The notes under the pieces were generated by a model. It was given only the letters and a program-made list of their open reading frames with translations, did no database searches and had not been told where the DNA came from. 64,000 nt of DNA from Limonium bicolor (Eukaryota; Streptophyta; Magnoliopsida; Caryophyllales; Plumbaginaceae). Below are positions 1 to 11,400 of this stretch, piece by piece. Made by a program: the position numbers and the translations under genes. The stretch is from contig CM041779.1 of assembly GCA_023374045.1 (NCBI GenBank), forward strand, positions 267,168,131 to 267,232,130, given 5' to 3'. Position 1 is the stretch's first letter, and each line of letters opens with the position of its first letter.

Positions 1-1526
1 TTTACCTAGTTTCTAGTTCTTAAGTGTTCTAGTTCTAGATAAATTTTGCCATAACCTCCCCTAAATTCTTACATTCTCACCACATCATTTATTCACACTT
101 TGTTACCCAATTCACCTGTTTTCAATAACATCAATATACATAGCTCTCATACACAAATACCAAACACTAAACACTCCTAAAATTCCTGCACACAACCTCT
201 AATTCCCACCTAGGTTCAACAAGTTTTTAATGTCCGTTAAGCTTCAAAATAGTTTGGTTCTTCTTCGACATTACACTACTATTCATTACCATTTTACAAT
301 ACACATTTTAAACTTTTAAAATCAGTTACATAAGCATTTACAAGACTACACAAGTGAGCATAATTTACCTTGTTCTTCTTCTAGTTTTCTTTTCTTCTTC
401 TTTCTTCTTCCTTCTTCCTTTCCTTTTCTCTTTTCCCACAGCTATGAAGATTCAAAGCTCTACACTACAGCCCATTACACACCACCATTCAATTCAACTA
501 GCCCTTAGATTATATTAAAGCTTTAAGGTAAATTTCTAGGGTTTAGGAATTCATTACCTTGCAAAGGAGTAGATGAAGCGTAGAATAGCACAAGAGCAAT
601 ATTTTTACTCCTCCAAGAATGCCAAAATCGGCTGGGAACAAAGGAATAGGAGCTCACAACTTAGAAATTTCTCTTTTGAGAATAAGAGCAAGAAAAGGTA
701 GTGTTTTTGGATTTCTTTTTACCTTAAACCAAAGAGATGAAGAAGGGGCTTCTAATGGTGGTCTCCAAGCTCCAAAGCAAGAACACCCATGGAGATTAAA
801 ATGCTTGTTTTCAGATTTTGAAAAGAGGGTAGTGTTCTCCTTGATGAGAGGAACACAATGGTATAATTTTTGTAATTTTTGGTGAAGGGTTAAGGGGTTA
901 ACAAGAGAGAGAGATGAGGTTGGTGTGGGTTCTCTCAAATCACCATTTCTGTCGCCCAAGGAAGAAGAAGAGAAATAGAGAGGAAGAAGAGAGGTGTTGT
1001 ATGTGAATGAGAGGAGAAATGAGGGAGTATGAGAGAGAGTGGTAAGGTGAGGGGTTACTTTTTGACTTTTTATTGCTTTTGTCTTTTGCAAATAAGGAAG
1101 AGAATAAGAGAGTGTGAGAGAGGGAAGGGAAATCGGCTGCCCCCACACACACAAACTGATTTTACATTTTTATTTCAATAGTGGACACACTAGTTTGAGT
1201 TATTTATGCTTTTACCCCACAAGTTCCCGTTTTTGACAGTTTTTACTATTTTCTCGTTTTATTGATTTTAGTGGTTCTAGACCTTCACTAATGTTTATTA
1301 GTGACTATTTAGTTGACCAAAATTATTACGAGTCTATTTGACCCGCTTAAAGTCACGTTTTCCCGGTTTCCTCGAAAAACGTGTTTAAGGTTTGTTAGTG
1401 TTTTTAATTCATTTTAAGGGTCCGTTTTCTTCGGGATTTGTTCCCTCATGATTATTTAGACATAATTAAGCTTCTAAATTACTTATTAGCCTAATTAATC
1501 ACTATTTTTGATTACGGGGTATTTCA
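1..1526 (-). mobile_element. Partial LTR, minus strand, LARD-family relative
   Basis: This is the last part (as read on the plus strand) of an LTR lying on the minus strand. It stops at 1526 with GGGGTATTTCA, the reverse of the TGAAATACCCC start seen on the other LTRs here. Blocks around 1130-1260, such as the stretch containing GTGGACACACTAGTTT and CGTTTTTGACAGTTTT, recur in the inverted solo LTR at about 25060-25120, so the two belong to the same or a sister family. Its other end and TSD lie outside the window; the inner TSD base set would be GTGAG at 1527-1531. The region also has the pyrimidine-rich leader typical of these LTRs. The 166-aa minus-strand frame at 654-1154 resembles no protein I know. 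Confidence 0.8.
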
Positions 1527-2039
1527 GTGAGCGAATGAGTGTGACCTAATCTCACAAGGTCTTTAGAGTGCGAGTGACTCTTCGATTAAACTACCAAATC
1601 ATAATCAGCCTACCCCATTGCAGGAGAGGAATTTGTGAGGAACAGAAAGTTCGTAACCTTAAAAATAAATTCTCAGGAAAATACTGCTCTGAGCATCAAG
1701 AGCATCGTCACACCAATAGCACACACGGCCATACTCATGAGAGATTGACCCATATCCCTCCATGAGAAAGTGATTCACGTATTTCAGCTCAACAATCACT
1801 CAAGATTGAACCGAAGATGTCTTATGTTCATAAACCTCATATTAATAGAGATAGAGCCATACCTTCTCTCCAAAAGTTGCATATGCATTTTGCATCGTAT
1901 CTAGCATCTAATATCTGCATGCATCATGACTAGTTCATCGTCAGCATCCGACCGGTAAGAACTCTGCCTAGTCTCGCCAAAAGTCAACCTCAGTTACAGT
2001 TATTGAAGCGTAACTTTTGATCAAAAGAAATTTGGAACT

Positions 2040-2950
2040 GTGGCCATCTGAAGCCATATAGAGATCTTCCAGGAGCCATCCACTATCATACTCAAGCCTC
2101 GTTGGCGCCTCTTCCGAAGCCAAGCTGGAGCCATACGGGAGCCATCATCTGACATTGAAACCATTCTTAGAACTACACAGGGGCCATCCCAACAGTCCGA
2201 GGACAATACGGGAGCCACCTCAAATCCATATTAGAGCCATTTCGTCACCAGGGTCGTGCCTAAAAAGTTTCGAATTACGTTAGGTCTGATCTCAATATGG
2301 AATTGAGTACATAGGCAGCCCGCCTAGAGTGCGACTACCTCACAGGCGAAAGTTCCCCTTTCTTCTTTGCTATCACCTAATAGAGTCGTTTCGTAGCCCT
2401 TCCCGGAGCCATCCCAAGCTATCCTGGAGCCATCATAAGAGAATCCTGAAGTCATAATCGGACCAAAGCCATCCATTAATGACCAAGAAGTTATCAACCA
2501 CAACAAAATATATCAACCACATCAAAATACGTCAAACACAACACAATCCAGTAATCACATCGACCCACCATTCGACTCAAAATATGAACCAGATCAAAAC
2601 CCACCAGCCACCCCCCGAAATCACCGACCAAATCGAAACCCACCAACCATCCCAAAGCCGTTGCTCATAATGGGGTCATGAGTCATATCGGAGCCATCCG
2701 ACCACACCGGAGCCATCCTACCGCACCAGAGCCAGCCGATCACGTCGGAAGCCATCTGATCATATCAAGCCATCGAATCATATTGAAACCATCGAGTTCC
2801 CAAAGCCACTCATTCACAAAAACTATCCATTTAAAGACCAATCACAAAATCACCAAAACTAATACAAAAAACTCAGGAGCCATACTAGAGCCATCTCGAA
2901 CTCAAGAGCCATACTAGAGCCATCTCGAACTCTAGAGCCAAGAGTCCTAC
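2040..2950. repeat. Irregular array of GAGCCATC motifs
   Basis: The 8-mer GAGCCATC and close variants recur about twenty times in roughly 900 bp, at uneven spacing (about 15-50 bp), for example at 2070, 2129, 2182, 2405, 2428, 2692, 2710, 2890 and 2918. The same motif sits directly before the LTR-like start at 4592 (GGGGAGCCATC then TGTAGACACC). The array is degenerate, with no fixed unit length. Confidence 0.6.
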
Positions 2951-3169
2951 CAAATCCCAAGACTACAGTACACATCGGGCGAGATTGTAAAAGCAAAACT
3001 GAAACACAAGTCCCACACTGACAAAGTCAAGGGCCACATCAAGAAAAAAACATTCGACTATCACATCCCTCACAAAAACAACCGAAAGCATCCAATCCTG
3101 GACCGATCCAAAACCAAAATCATCCTCAAATCAACCACTCAAAGCAGCGAGTTTCGTACAACTCCATTA

Positions 3170-3290
3170 AAGTATTATCGGCACTCCTAAGTCCTCGTAC
3201 TTTCAATCGCATTCTAGGCCCGTCATAAGCCCTAGGACTAGATATCAAGAGGTCCAGTTGAGGCACTCCTAAGCCCTCATGCACAAACAG
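3170..3290. repeat. Isolated unit of the 84-bp repeat
   Basis: A block containing TAAGTCCTCGTACTTTCAAT, TAGGCCCGTCATAAGCCCTA and AGATATCAAGAGGTC is a diverged copy of the unit tandemly repeated at 4030-4470. It is separated from that array by the 50-bp repeat array, which therefore looks like an expansion that arose inside the older array. Confidence 0.65.
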
Positions 3291-3479
3291 GGAGTTTGAT
3301 TCGATTAATGCATTTGCTAACCAAGTCATATCTCATTTCATTTGCATGTGGGAATCCTTTCAAGGGTACCACAAAATCACTCACGTCATTCAATCAATTA
3401 TTTCACTCAAGTTTGAAATATAATCTTCATTCCGCTCAGGTGGCCTTTCACTCGCAAAGCTCTTCTACTATTCGATTGG

Positions 3480-4020
3480 CCTTTTTCGCTTCAAACCCGC
3501 TAGGCAGCCTTTGCGCTACTAGTGCAGTCGCATTTTCGTTTTACACCCGCTAGACAACTATTGCGCTACTAGTGCGGTCGCCTTTTCATTTTACACCCGC
3601 TAGACAGCTATTGCGCTACTAGTGCGGTCGCCTTTTCGTTTTACACCCGCTAGGCAGCTTTTGCACTACTAGTGCGGTCGCATCTTCATTTTACATCCGC
3701 TAGGCAGCTATTGTGCTACTAGTGCAGTCGCTTTTTCATTTTACATCTGCTAGGCAGCTATTGCGCTACTTGTGCGATCGCATCTTCATTTTACACCCGC
3801 TAGGCAGCTATTACGCTACTAGCGCGGTCCCGCCGTTTTTCCTCCACTAGGCAGCTATTACGCTACTAGTGCGAGATCGTTCATTTCATAACCCACTAGG
3901 CAGCTATTACGCTACTAGTGTGGTCCCGTCGGTTTTTCCTTCACTAGGTAGTTATTACGCTACTAGTGCAAGATCGTTTCACACTCACCTGCTAGGCAGC
4001 TATTGCGCTACAAGTACGGT
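3480..4020. repeat. 50-bp tandem repeat, about 11 copies
   Basis: Units start ACACCCGCTAGGCAGCTATT and run through GCGCTACTAGTGCGGTCGC. Starts at 3543, 3593 and 3643 give a 50-bp period. Each unit pairs CACTAG or GCTAG with CTAGTG or CTAGC-like arms about 20 bp apart, so single strands could fold into a short stem. Units past about 3830 are more diverged. There is no coding frame of interest. Confidence 0.8.
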
Positions 4021-4029
4021 ACACAATGA

Positions 4030-4470
4030 AAAGTATTATAGGCTCGTCATAAGTCCTATAGCTAGATGTCAATAGGTATAGTTGAGGCTCGTCATAAGTC
4101 CTCGTACTTTCAATTGCATTATAGGCTCGTCATAAGTCCTATAGCTAGATGTCAAGAGGTCTAGTTGAGGCTCGTCATAAGTCCTTGTACTTTCAATTGC
4201 ATTATAGGCTCGTCATAAGTCCTATAGCTAGACGTCAAGAGGTTTAGTTGAGGCTTGTCATAAGTCCTCGTGCACCCAAATCAATCTAATTGTTAGTATT
4301 ATAGGCTCATCATAAGTCCTATAGCTAGATGTCAAGAGGTCTAGTTGAGGCTCGTCATAAGTCCTCATGCACCCAAAAAATTGTTAGTATCCTAGGCTCG
4401 TCATAATTCCTAGGGTTAGATGTCAAGAGGTCTAACTGAGGCTCGTTATAAGTCCTCATACTTTCAATCC
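4030..4470. repeat. About 84-bp tandem repeat, 5-6 copies
   Basis: Each unit contains TAGGCTCGTCATAAGTCCTA, GCTAGATGTCAAGAGGTCTA and GTTGAGGCTCGTCATAAGTC, so the GGCTCGTCATAAGTCCT core occurs twice per unit. A diverged outlying unit lies at 3170-3290. The gag-only element at 28041-37656 carries comparable but not clearly homologous arrays ending in short direct repeats. Confidence 0.75.
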
Positions 4471-4578
4471 TATTCATACACTCACGGTCGCATCCTTATG
4501 CACCACTAAACCGCAGTGAGAATTTTCGGTGCCCCGTCAACCTTGTTCCAATTTTGCAAGGGCCTGTAAAATTCAATC

Positions 4579-4591
4579 ATGGGGAGCCATC
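4579..4591 (+). other. Possible polypurine tract before LTR
   Basis: CATGGGGAGCCATC lies immediately upstream of the LTR-like start TGTAGACACC at 4592, where a plus-strand polypurine tract would sit. It is short and not strongly purine-only, so this is a positional guess. Confidence 0.3.
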
Positions 4592-6998
4592 TGTAGACAC
4601 CAAAAATTCTCACCCTATAAAGCAAATTTCGAAATAATAAATAAAATAAGAGGGGTCATCACCATTCTTTTTCAAAAACGTATTAGCGTGAGTGCCAAAA
4701 CAAAGCCACTTTTTTATGAGTTTTCGAACTGATTTTTCAAGCATTTAAAAAAAAGCCGATCTTTTACAAAAGAGTTTCCAACGACATTCCTGTTTCAAAG
4801 CCATCCCTTTTGTTTATTCACTTATTTTTACAATCTTATTCTTATTTATATTCTATTTATTTATTCGTCTATCCACTTTTCTTATATTTTATTTTATTCT
4901 GCCATTAACATTAGTGGTTTTATTATCATTTCAATTCCCTTCACATTATACACTCTTATTTTTAGCTCACAAACACAATTCACACTTGATTGAAGTCTGG
5001 TCTAGCTCAGTCCCTTAAATCTATTCCAACTCCAAACATTGGACCTGCAAGCCCAAACAATAACTCAAGCCCACTCAAAAAACCCTAAACCCCACCCACT
5101 CACTATAAACAACCTCAAACCCTACAGTAAAAGGGCAATAGACACGTTCTTTGGGCTCTAGAAAAACATTCCTTTCGTTAGTTTGAAATCCCGAAAGTAA
5201 CTCCTTCTTCTTCCTTGTCTCTTGGTCTGCTCTCGGAAGTTGCCAATTACCACCATCAACTCCACTCCTCCACGTCTGAAACTCACCGCCACCATCAACA
5301 CCCAACCCCATCACTACCACCGTTCCCACACAAAAAGCCTGACTCCGTTTTAAATTTTGCTTTCCTTATCACTGCGGTGTAAGATATCTTCTTCTTCCTC
5401 AATTGGAATCCTATAGAATTCCGTCTTCGTTTTCCACTCTTCGTCCCTTCGTTCTCCATTCTTTGTTTACATTTTTTTCTCTTCTTTTGCATGATTATTC
5501 GCTAGAGGAAGCCGACGATGGCGGACGGTTTCATAAAATGACTTCATCGAGATTGCTCGATGCTAGGGTCGTTGCTGGCGCACCCATTTACTTTGTTCAC
5601 TTGTCATTTCGTTACTTATTACAGATTCTTGTTCAACATGCTTTGGGTTTCTTTTCCTTCTTTCGAAAAATACTGAATCAGGGCTTTGAATACTCATTTC
5701 GTACGTCTCTGGTTCCGTAGATATGCTCGTTATTGCTCTACAACTGTGCCTTCTTTCTGTTTTCAATTTCCTTGCACACCCGACAAAGGGAAATGGGTAT
5801 GGCTTTCAGGAACAACTCTGAAAAATAAGCCATTATCCTTCCTCAGTCGTTCATTCTTTCTCTTTTCTATTTTCATCTTCGCGTATCATCCCCGAATGGA
5901 TGTCCTTACCAGGTATAGACATTGTGGTCTACGAACAGGAAGAGCTAATCCTTTATCCTCACTTATCATTCCTTTTATGATCTTTTCGCGTTAGTTTGAT
6001 GGTGATTTCATTCACGCCCCGTAACCGGAGCTTCGAATTACTATTTCGTATGTTTCTGGTTAGGGAAGATTTGAAATAATGGGTATGCTTCTGCACCCGT
6101 TGTTTTCTCTCTTGTTTCATATGTTACGTTCAAAAAAGGGACAAATACGTTCCTAAAACTGGTATAGACAAGAGAAATCAACGAACAGTTCGAAATTCGA
6201 GCAATGGTGAGGCCTCTGGTTCTATCTGCTTTGCTGATGGTATTTTAGTCTACTTGCCCTGTTATCTTGTTGGCCTTGAACATTTGCGAAAGGCATTTTG
6301 GGTCATTTATTCATGTTGGTGTTTCTATTCGAAGATCTGTACGATTAGTACCCCGTTTTGACTTGATCGAACTCTCATCTTATTCCCTAATGTACACCTG
6401 AAGCGTATGATCTACACATTTAGTTGTTCATGTATATACTCTCATTTCGAGTTGACGTTGGTTCCTTCGGGTTTAGTTAGAAGAGGATTTCCACCTTCCT
6501 TGTCCATACAGACCTGTTATGTCCTTCTCCCTAGACTATTAATTTTTCAGATGCAGTCCCTTAATTGCTTGCCTGCAGTGAGTATAGTATGTCTCCTGTT
6601 GCATTCCCTCTACATATTCGATTATATTTGCTATCTAATGTGATTTGTTCCCAGGTTCCAGTGTAAGTTGCTAAACTTTTTTAATTTCCCTTCAAACCGT
6701 CATTTGGACTCCGGTTTGTACTTTACTTTGCCCATATGTTAGACTTACAATCTAATATGTCTTCTGGTGTATTCTTTCTTTTGATCTTTATAGGAACAAT
6801 CACCTTTGTTTGAGCAGTACTTTTCTCTTTGAATAGCCTCTTTATCTGTTGAGTTTGACACAAATTATGCTTGACAAATGTTAGTTGTACACCATGGCGA
6901 ATATGCACTGTCACTTTGCTTTTGATTTCACATCTACCTTGCACATATCATTGACTGGATCTGCACAGTTTGCCTACCAGTTTGTGTTTATTCTGCCC
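4592..6998 (+). mobile_element. Ogre/Tat-like LTR, left part
   Basis: Starts TGTAGACACCAAAAATTCTC. A near-mirror, GTGAGAATTTTCGGTGCCCC, occurs at about 4517, as expected for LTR ends. The sequence is cut at 6998/6999 by the insertion of the LARD (TSD TTATC) and resumes at 45982. The interior is a patchwork of short chance frames on both strands (for example 5403-5720 and 5686-5994) with no recognised domain. Including the right part, the LTR would be about 5.6 kb, within the range reported for Ogre-type LTRs. The assignment rests on the GTAGGCAGCC-type motif at the far end. Confidence 0.5.
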
Positions 6999-7003
6999 TT
7001 ATC
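6999..7003. repeat. Left TSD of the LARD (TTATC)
   Basis: TTATC directly precedes the LTR start and is repeated at 45977-45981 directly after the 3' LTR. This proves that 7004-45976 entered as a single unit. Confidence 0.95.
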
Positions 7004-8252
7004 TGAAATACCCCGAACTTAAATATGGTGATTAAATTATTTTAATATGGTATTTAAGGGCCTAATAGTGCCTAAGTAATTTTGGTAAGGAAAATAAATC
7101 CAAAAGAAACAAAGAAACGCTTAAAAAGTGAAAAACGCTAAATAAGCGTTAAATAACCATAGGAGGTATGAGACCTCGGTTAGCGTATTATATGGATTAC
7201 TAGGGATTAATAAGACAAAAATAATATATGGGAACAACTCCCAAAAAAAACGGATCCAAATAATGTATTAAAACGCTAATAGAGCTTTAGCGCGCGTTTT
7301 TCGAGAAAACCCGAAAACGTGATTTTAAGTGGTCAAACGAACCCGTAAAAATTATAAATCATTAAATAAATATAATTAAGCACTAATGGAAGCTTAAGAA
7401 CCATTAAATTTAAAGAAACAAGAAAATTCCGGAAAACGGGCCCGGTTAGTGAATAGTGCTAAAACCGGGTAAATTAACGAGCGTTTTCTGTAAAAAAATG
7501 AAAAACGCTCCAGCATGTATAAGTATAGTGGGCTGGTTTCTTTAGTGACTCAGCCCTCCATGTTGACTCAATTGACCTTACTAACTAAAGAAGGAACAAA
7601 AACAAAAGCAAAAGTGAAAGAAAAGTACAAAAGCTATTTTTAGTCTTCTCTCTCCTCTACTCCCCCTCTATCTCACGTTCCCCCCCCCCCCCATCAGACT
7701 TCTCCTTCTTCTTTGTTCTGCTGGGGACGATTTTGAAGCTCCTCAAAAGTGTCCATGGCTTCTCTATCTTTCCAAGCTTGCCCAAGCTTCATTTAAGCCC
7801 CAAATCGAAAATAAATTGCATATTCTTCTTCCCCTCATCAAGATCTACATTTCTATCTTTTCAAAATTCCAAATGGAGGAGTTTGACCTCCATGGGTTTT
7901 GGGCATTTGAAGAGTAAACTACGCCATCTTGAAGCTTGGAGCTTCCTCTCTCCATTAAGTAAAAATTTCCATGAAAAACTCATCTTTTCTCCATCTTCTA
8001 CTAAGGCCGATTTTTACCCCCTTGTAATGCCTTGTTCTTTCCTCATTTGAGATATTTTCCAAGCTTCCATGGTGGATTATAGCCCATCCTTTGATTCATT
8101 GCAAGAAACCAATTCTAGGGTTTCAAGGTAATGACCAATCTTAGTGTCTTAAGTATTTTAATTAATGAGTTTAGTGTTTCAACTTAAACTCATTCCCTTT
8201 ACTTGAATGTTGGGCTGGAGCATTGGCAAATACATTGCCCACTTGACCGATA

Positions 8253-8450
8253 ATGGATGGGAGAAGAGAAGAAGAGAATTTAGAAGAGGATTGGAATATT
8301 CAAGGTAAGAAAATCTACCTTAACTACTACTTTGATGTTTTAGAATTTTTGGGAAATGGGGAAAACCAAAAGAATGAACCTAAAACTGGATGGAAAATGT
8401 GTTTGGATGAAGTAGAAAGAATTTGTAAGTTTGAAATACCCCAAATCTAA
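8253..8450 (+). CDS. Small LTR reading frame, probably non-functional
   Basis: A 65-codon frame beginning MDGRREEENLEEDW. The 3' LTR carries the same frame at 42886-43128 (80 codons) with one amino-acid change visible in the shared part. Here the last codons are replaced because a solo LTR inserted at 8432. It is acidic with no known domain. Conservation between LTRs is expected for any sequence in one element, so it does not by itself show coding function. Confidence 0.15.
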   Translation: MDGRREEENLEEDWNIQGKKIYLNYYFDVLEFLGNGENQKNEPKTGWKMCLDEVERICKFEIPQI

Positions 8451-11400
8451 ATAACATTATAAAACCATTATTTAAGGGAAAATAATCCAAATATAAATCA
8501 TTTCACGTACACGTGCAAACCCATGCATGAAAACGTTACGTAAAAATAGTCGTTTCACCATAAACGCTAAAACGCCTTAGAAACATGTGATCAAGCATGA
8601 CCTTGTATGACCTTATAAAACTCAAACAAATGGTCATACCCTCATTATATGAATATATAAACATAATCCCTAAGCTATATTTAGTCAAAAACGCAAAACG
8701 CTCGGGAATGCTCACGCACGCCCTCTTAAAGCACGAAAAGCCCGGAGGAGTGCCGAGGTGGCACGAACTCCTATAAAATTCATTCTTAGAGTTCCTAACA
8801 TCATTATTAACCATACTAAAGAGAACCCACGATCTGGTTTCTCAAAATTCAACAAAAACCTCAAGAGAATTTCTTAACGCTCCTTTTTGCCCGGGAGTGT
8901 CCCGATAGCCCGAAAATTATGACATGGGTTGATATAACCCCATATAACTCAATGTAACATCTTAATATATCATTATTTACTATAATAAATGTTTATAAAC
9001 ACTTGGAACTCATGAAGACAACTTATTTCCCAAAATATCCTTAGAGCACAAAAACGCACCTTCGGGTGTCACTAAAACGCGTTTTACGCAATTACCTTGT
9101 AGTTTTTCACATGCCACGAATTATGAATCTTAAATAGGGATAAAATGACCCTCTAAATCAACTAAAGGCAGTGTCAAACAAGGGGCTCTATAGGGGCCGA
9201 TTTGCTACCTAAAAACTAGTATAAAATTTGCATTTAAAACTTGTAAAAGGCTTAGAACATGGTGACTCACCTTCCCATGTGCTATAATACTTAATGTAAA
9301 AAGAATGTGGGTCTCATTTGACCTCCCTGCTGTCGAAATTCTGCAAGGAAACAAGGCCATGTTAGCTAGACAAGAATAAAAATGATTAAAGCACAAAGTA
9401 GATCTAGAATCTACTTTTTGATTTCTTAAATTCATGTGACCATCCCTTGCTTGTCCATGGCTCTTCATTGCCGATTGAGAGGCTCCAATATACCCTAGAA
9501 ATCTGCCACCTACAATGGAGGAAGAAGACAAGCTTTAACATTGAAAAATTAAAGAATAAAAACCTTACCTAACTTACCTTGTCATTTAGCTTCCATTATT
9601 TTCTCCACATTGCCTTGTCTCATCACATGGCCGAAAATGAGCATAGAACATGGGCATTTATTGAGACAATAACCCATCGAATAAACAAATGGAAAGGTTA
9701 GTCAAATTAACATTAGAATAAACAAAACAAAAATCCTTTCCAAACTTGCCTAAGTCTCACGGTTGCAACTTCATTTCCCACACTCCTTGCAACCGGTTGG
9801 GTAAGCTCCTCTCTTCTCCTTTCATCTTCTTCCTTTGAAGCTCTTAAGTCCATTAATGGAGATTTAACTTCTATCTTCATCTTTAAGGTAATTTCCTAGC
9901 ATTTCTTGTCAAGCCTTGAAGTAAAACTCTTCCTAGCACAACCATAGCAATTCGGCATCAACATATACTCCAAGGAGGTTGTCTAAATCAACATTAATCC
10001 AAGGATCATCTCAAGGTTACCTTAAGGTATTTTTCATGCTTGAAAATCCTTAAAGCACATTTTTATGTGTAACCAAGTTCTACTTCTTCTAAGTTCTTTT
10101 CTTCTTCATTTTCATGAAGGAAAGCTTGTTCTTCATCCATCTTAAGTGAGCTGAAATCCTAAGGAGAAAAGCTTAAGGTAAATCCTTGGAAACTACTTAC
10201 AAATCTACTTAAGATCTTTGTTAAAGACCTAATTCCTAAACTCCTTCACTTTTTGCATCAGAACCGAAGTGGAGCATCAAAATTCCTTTGGAGAAAGCTT
10301 GGAGATTCAAGAAGAGTTCAAGCACTTAACCACCTTTATTAAGAAGTAAGTTTACTAAGCTAATCTTTATGTTTTAAGCTTGGTTAAGCTTCTAAAAATT
10401 ATACAAAAATCATGTACATCTCCTAGGGTATCTAAAACCGAAACCATATGGTATAATATATCAAAAATATAATCTATAACATATATGGAAAATATTTACC
10501 TTAAGACACATTTTTGTGTCACAAAATTTATCTATGTTAAATACAAATTCAAGCTAAATTGTCAAGGGAAATTATGTTCTATTTTGAGCTAGGAATCAAT
10601 ATAAGACATTACAATAATTTTTACATGAGTTATATGACTCATATGAATTTATGTATAATTATTTTGACATATAAATCTACTTTTAAACATTATATGGTAA
10701 CCTATTAATTATGGCCGAATGTTCTAGGTGAAGAATAGGTTTTAATGAGCTACTTATGTATATAAACTCATATTATAAAGTTTGGTGAGTTAAAAATATT
10801 TTATTAGTGCTTAAATGGCTAATTAATTAATTTATGTGTCTAAAATGTAAATTTTACAAAGTTTGGTGTATATATCATAAAAACCGAGAGTAAAGGGTAT
10901 CCTTGGGATAAGAATGATATAATATAAAGTTAGGAATTAAGTTTATGAATTTTAGATAATTTAAACAAGTGTTAAAATGACAATTTATAAAGTTTTGGGC
11001 TATTATGTAATTTATAAAACTTATTATGAAAGTTTGAAGTTGAATATGGGCGAATTCATAATTAAGAGAATTATAATGTTCACTTTTGGAAATTTTGAGG
11101 AATTAAATATTTAAACTATAGTTTATAAGTTATTAAGTAACTATTATAAAGTTTTGGGGTGAAAATGTAAATAAAGGAAAGTTTATGTTAAAGCCGAATT
11201 GTTTGGGGTTAGATTTGTAATTTAAGAATTTATATATATATATATATATATTCGGCAATTAAGGAGAATTAAAATTAAAACTATAATTTATAAGACAATA
11301 TGTAAAGATTATAAGATTTTGTGGTTAAATTGTAATTATAGAAAATAAATATATATAGGCCGAGAATTTGAGGGGCTAAGTTGTAATTTTCGAAAGTTAT

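Larger units (their letters stand above)
1527..4591. mobile_element. Decayed Ogre/Tat-like internal region rich in tandem repeats
   Basis: No coding sequence is recognisable here. At about 2279-2325 it carries a stretch reading GGTCTGATCTCAAT...GAGTACATAGGCAGCC. Motifs of this form are, from family knowledge, typical of the LTR/leader end of Ogre/Tat Ty3 elements, and a second copy lies at about 48679-48720. Between 2040 and 4470 there are three repeat systems, listed separately. It ends just before an LTR-like start at 4592. I read it as the residual interior of a non-autonomous or heavily eroded Ogre/Tat-like element. The first 500 bases (1527-2030) show nothing I can identify. Confidence 0.5.

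Noticed and set aside
654..1154. 166-codon minus-strand frame
   Set aside because: Lies in the pyrimidine-rich leader of an LTR, with Ser/Leu/Phe bias and no domain.
5403..5994. Overlapping frames of about 100 codons suggesting a host gene
   Set aside because: They lie inside the Ogre/Tat-like LTR, overlap in different frames and on both strands, and show no domain or exon pattern.
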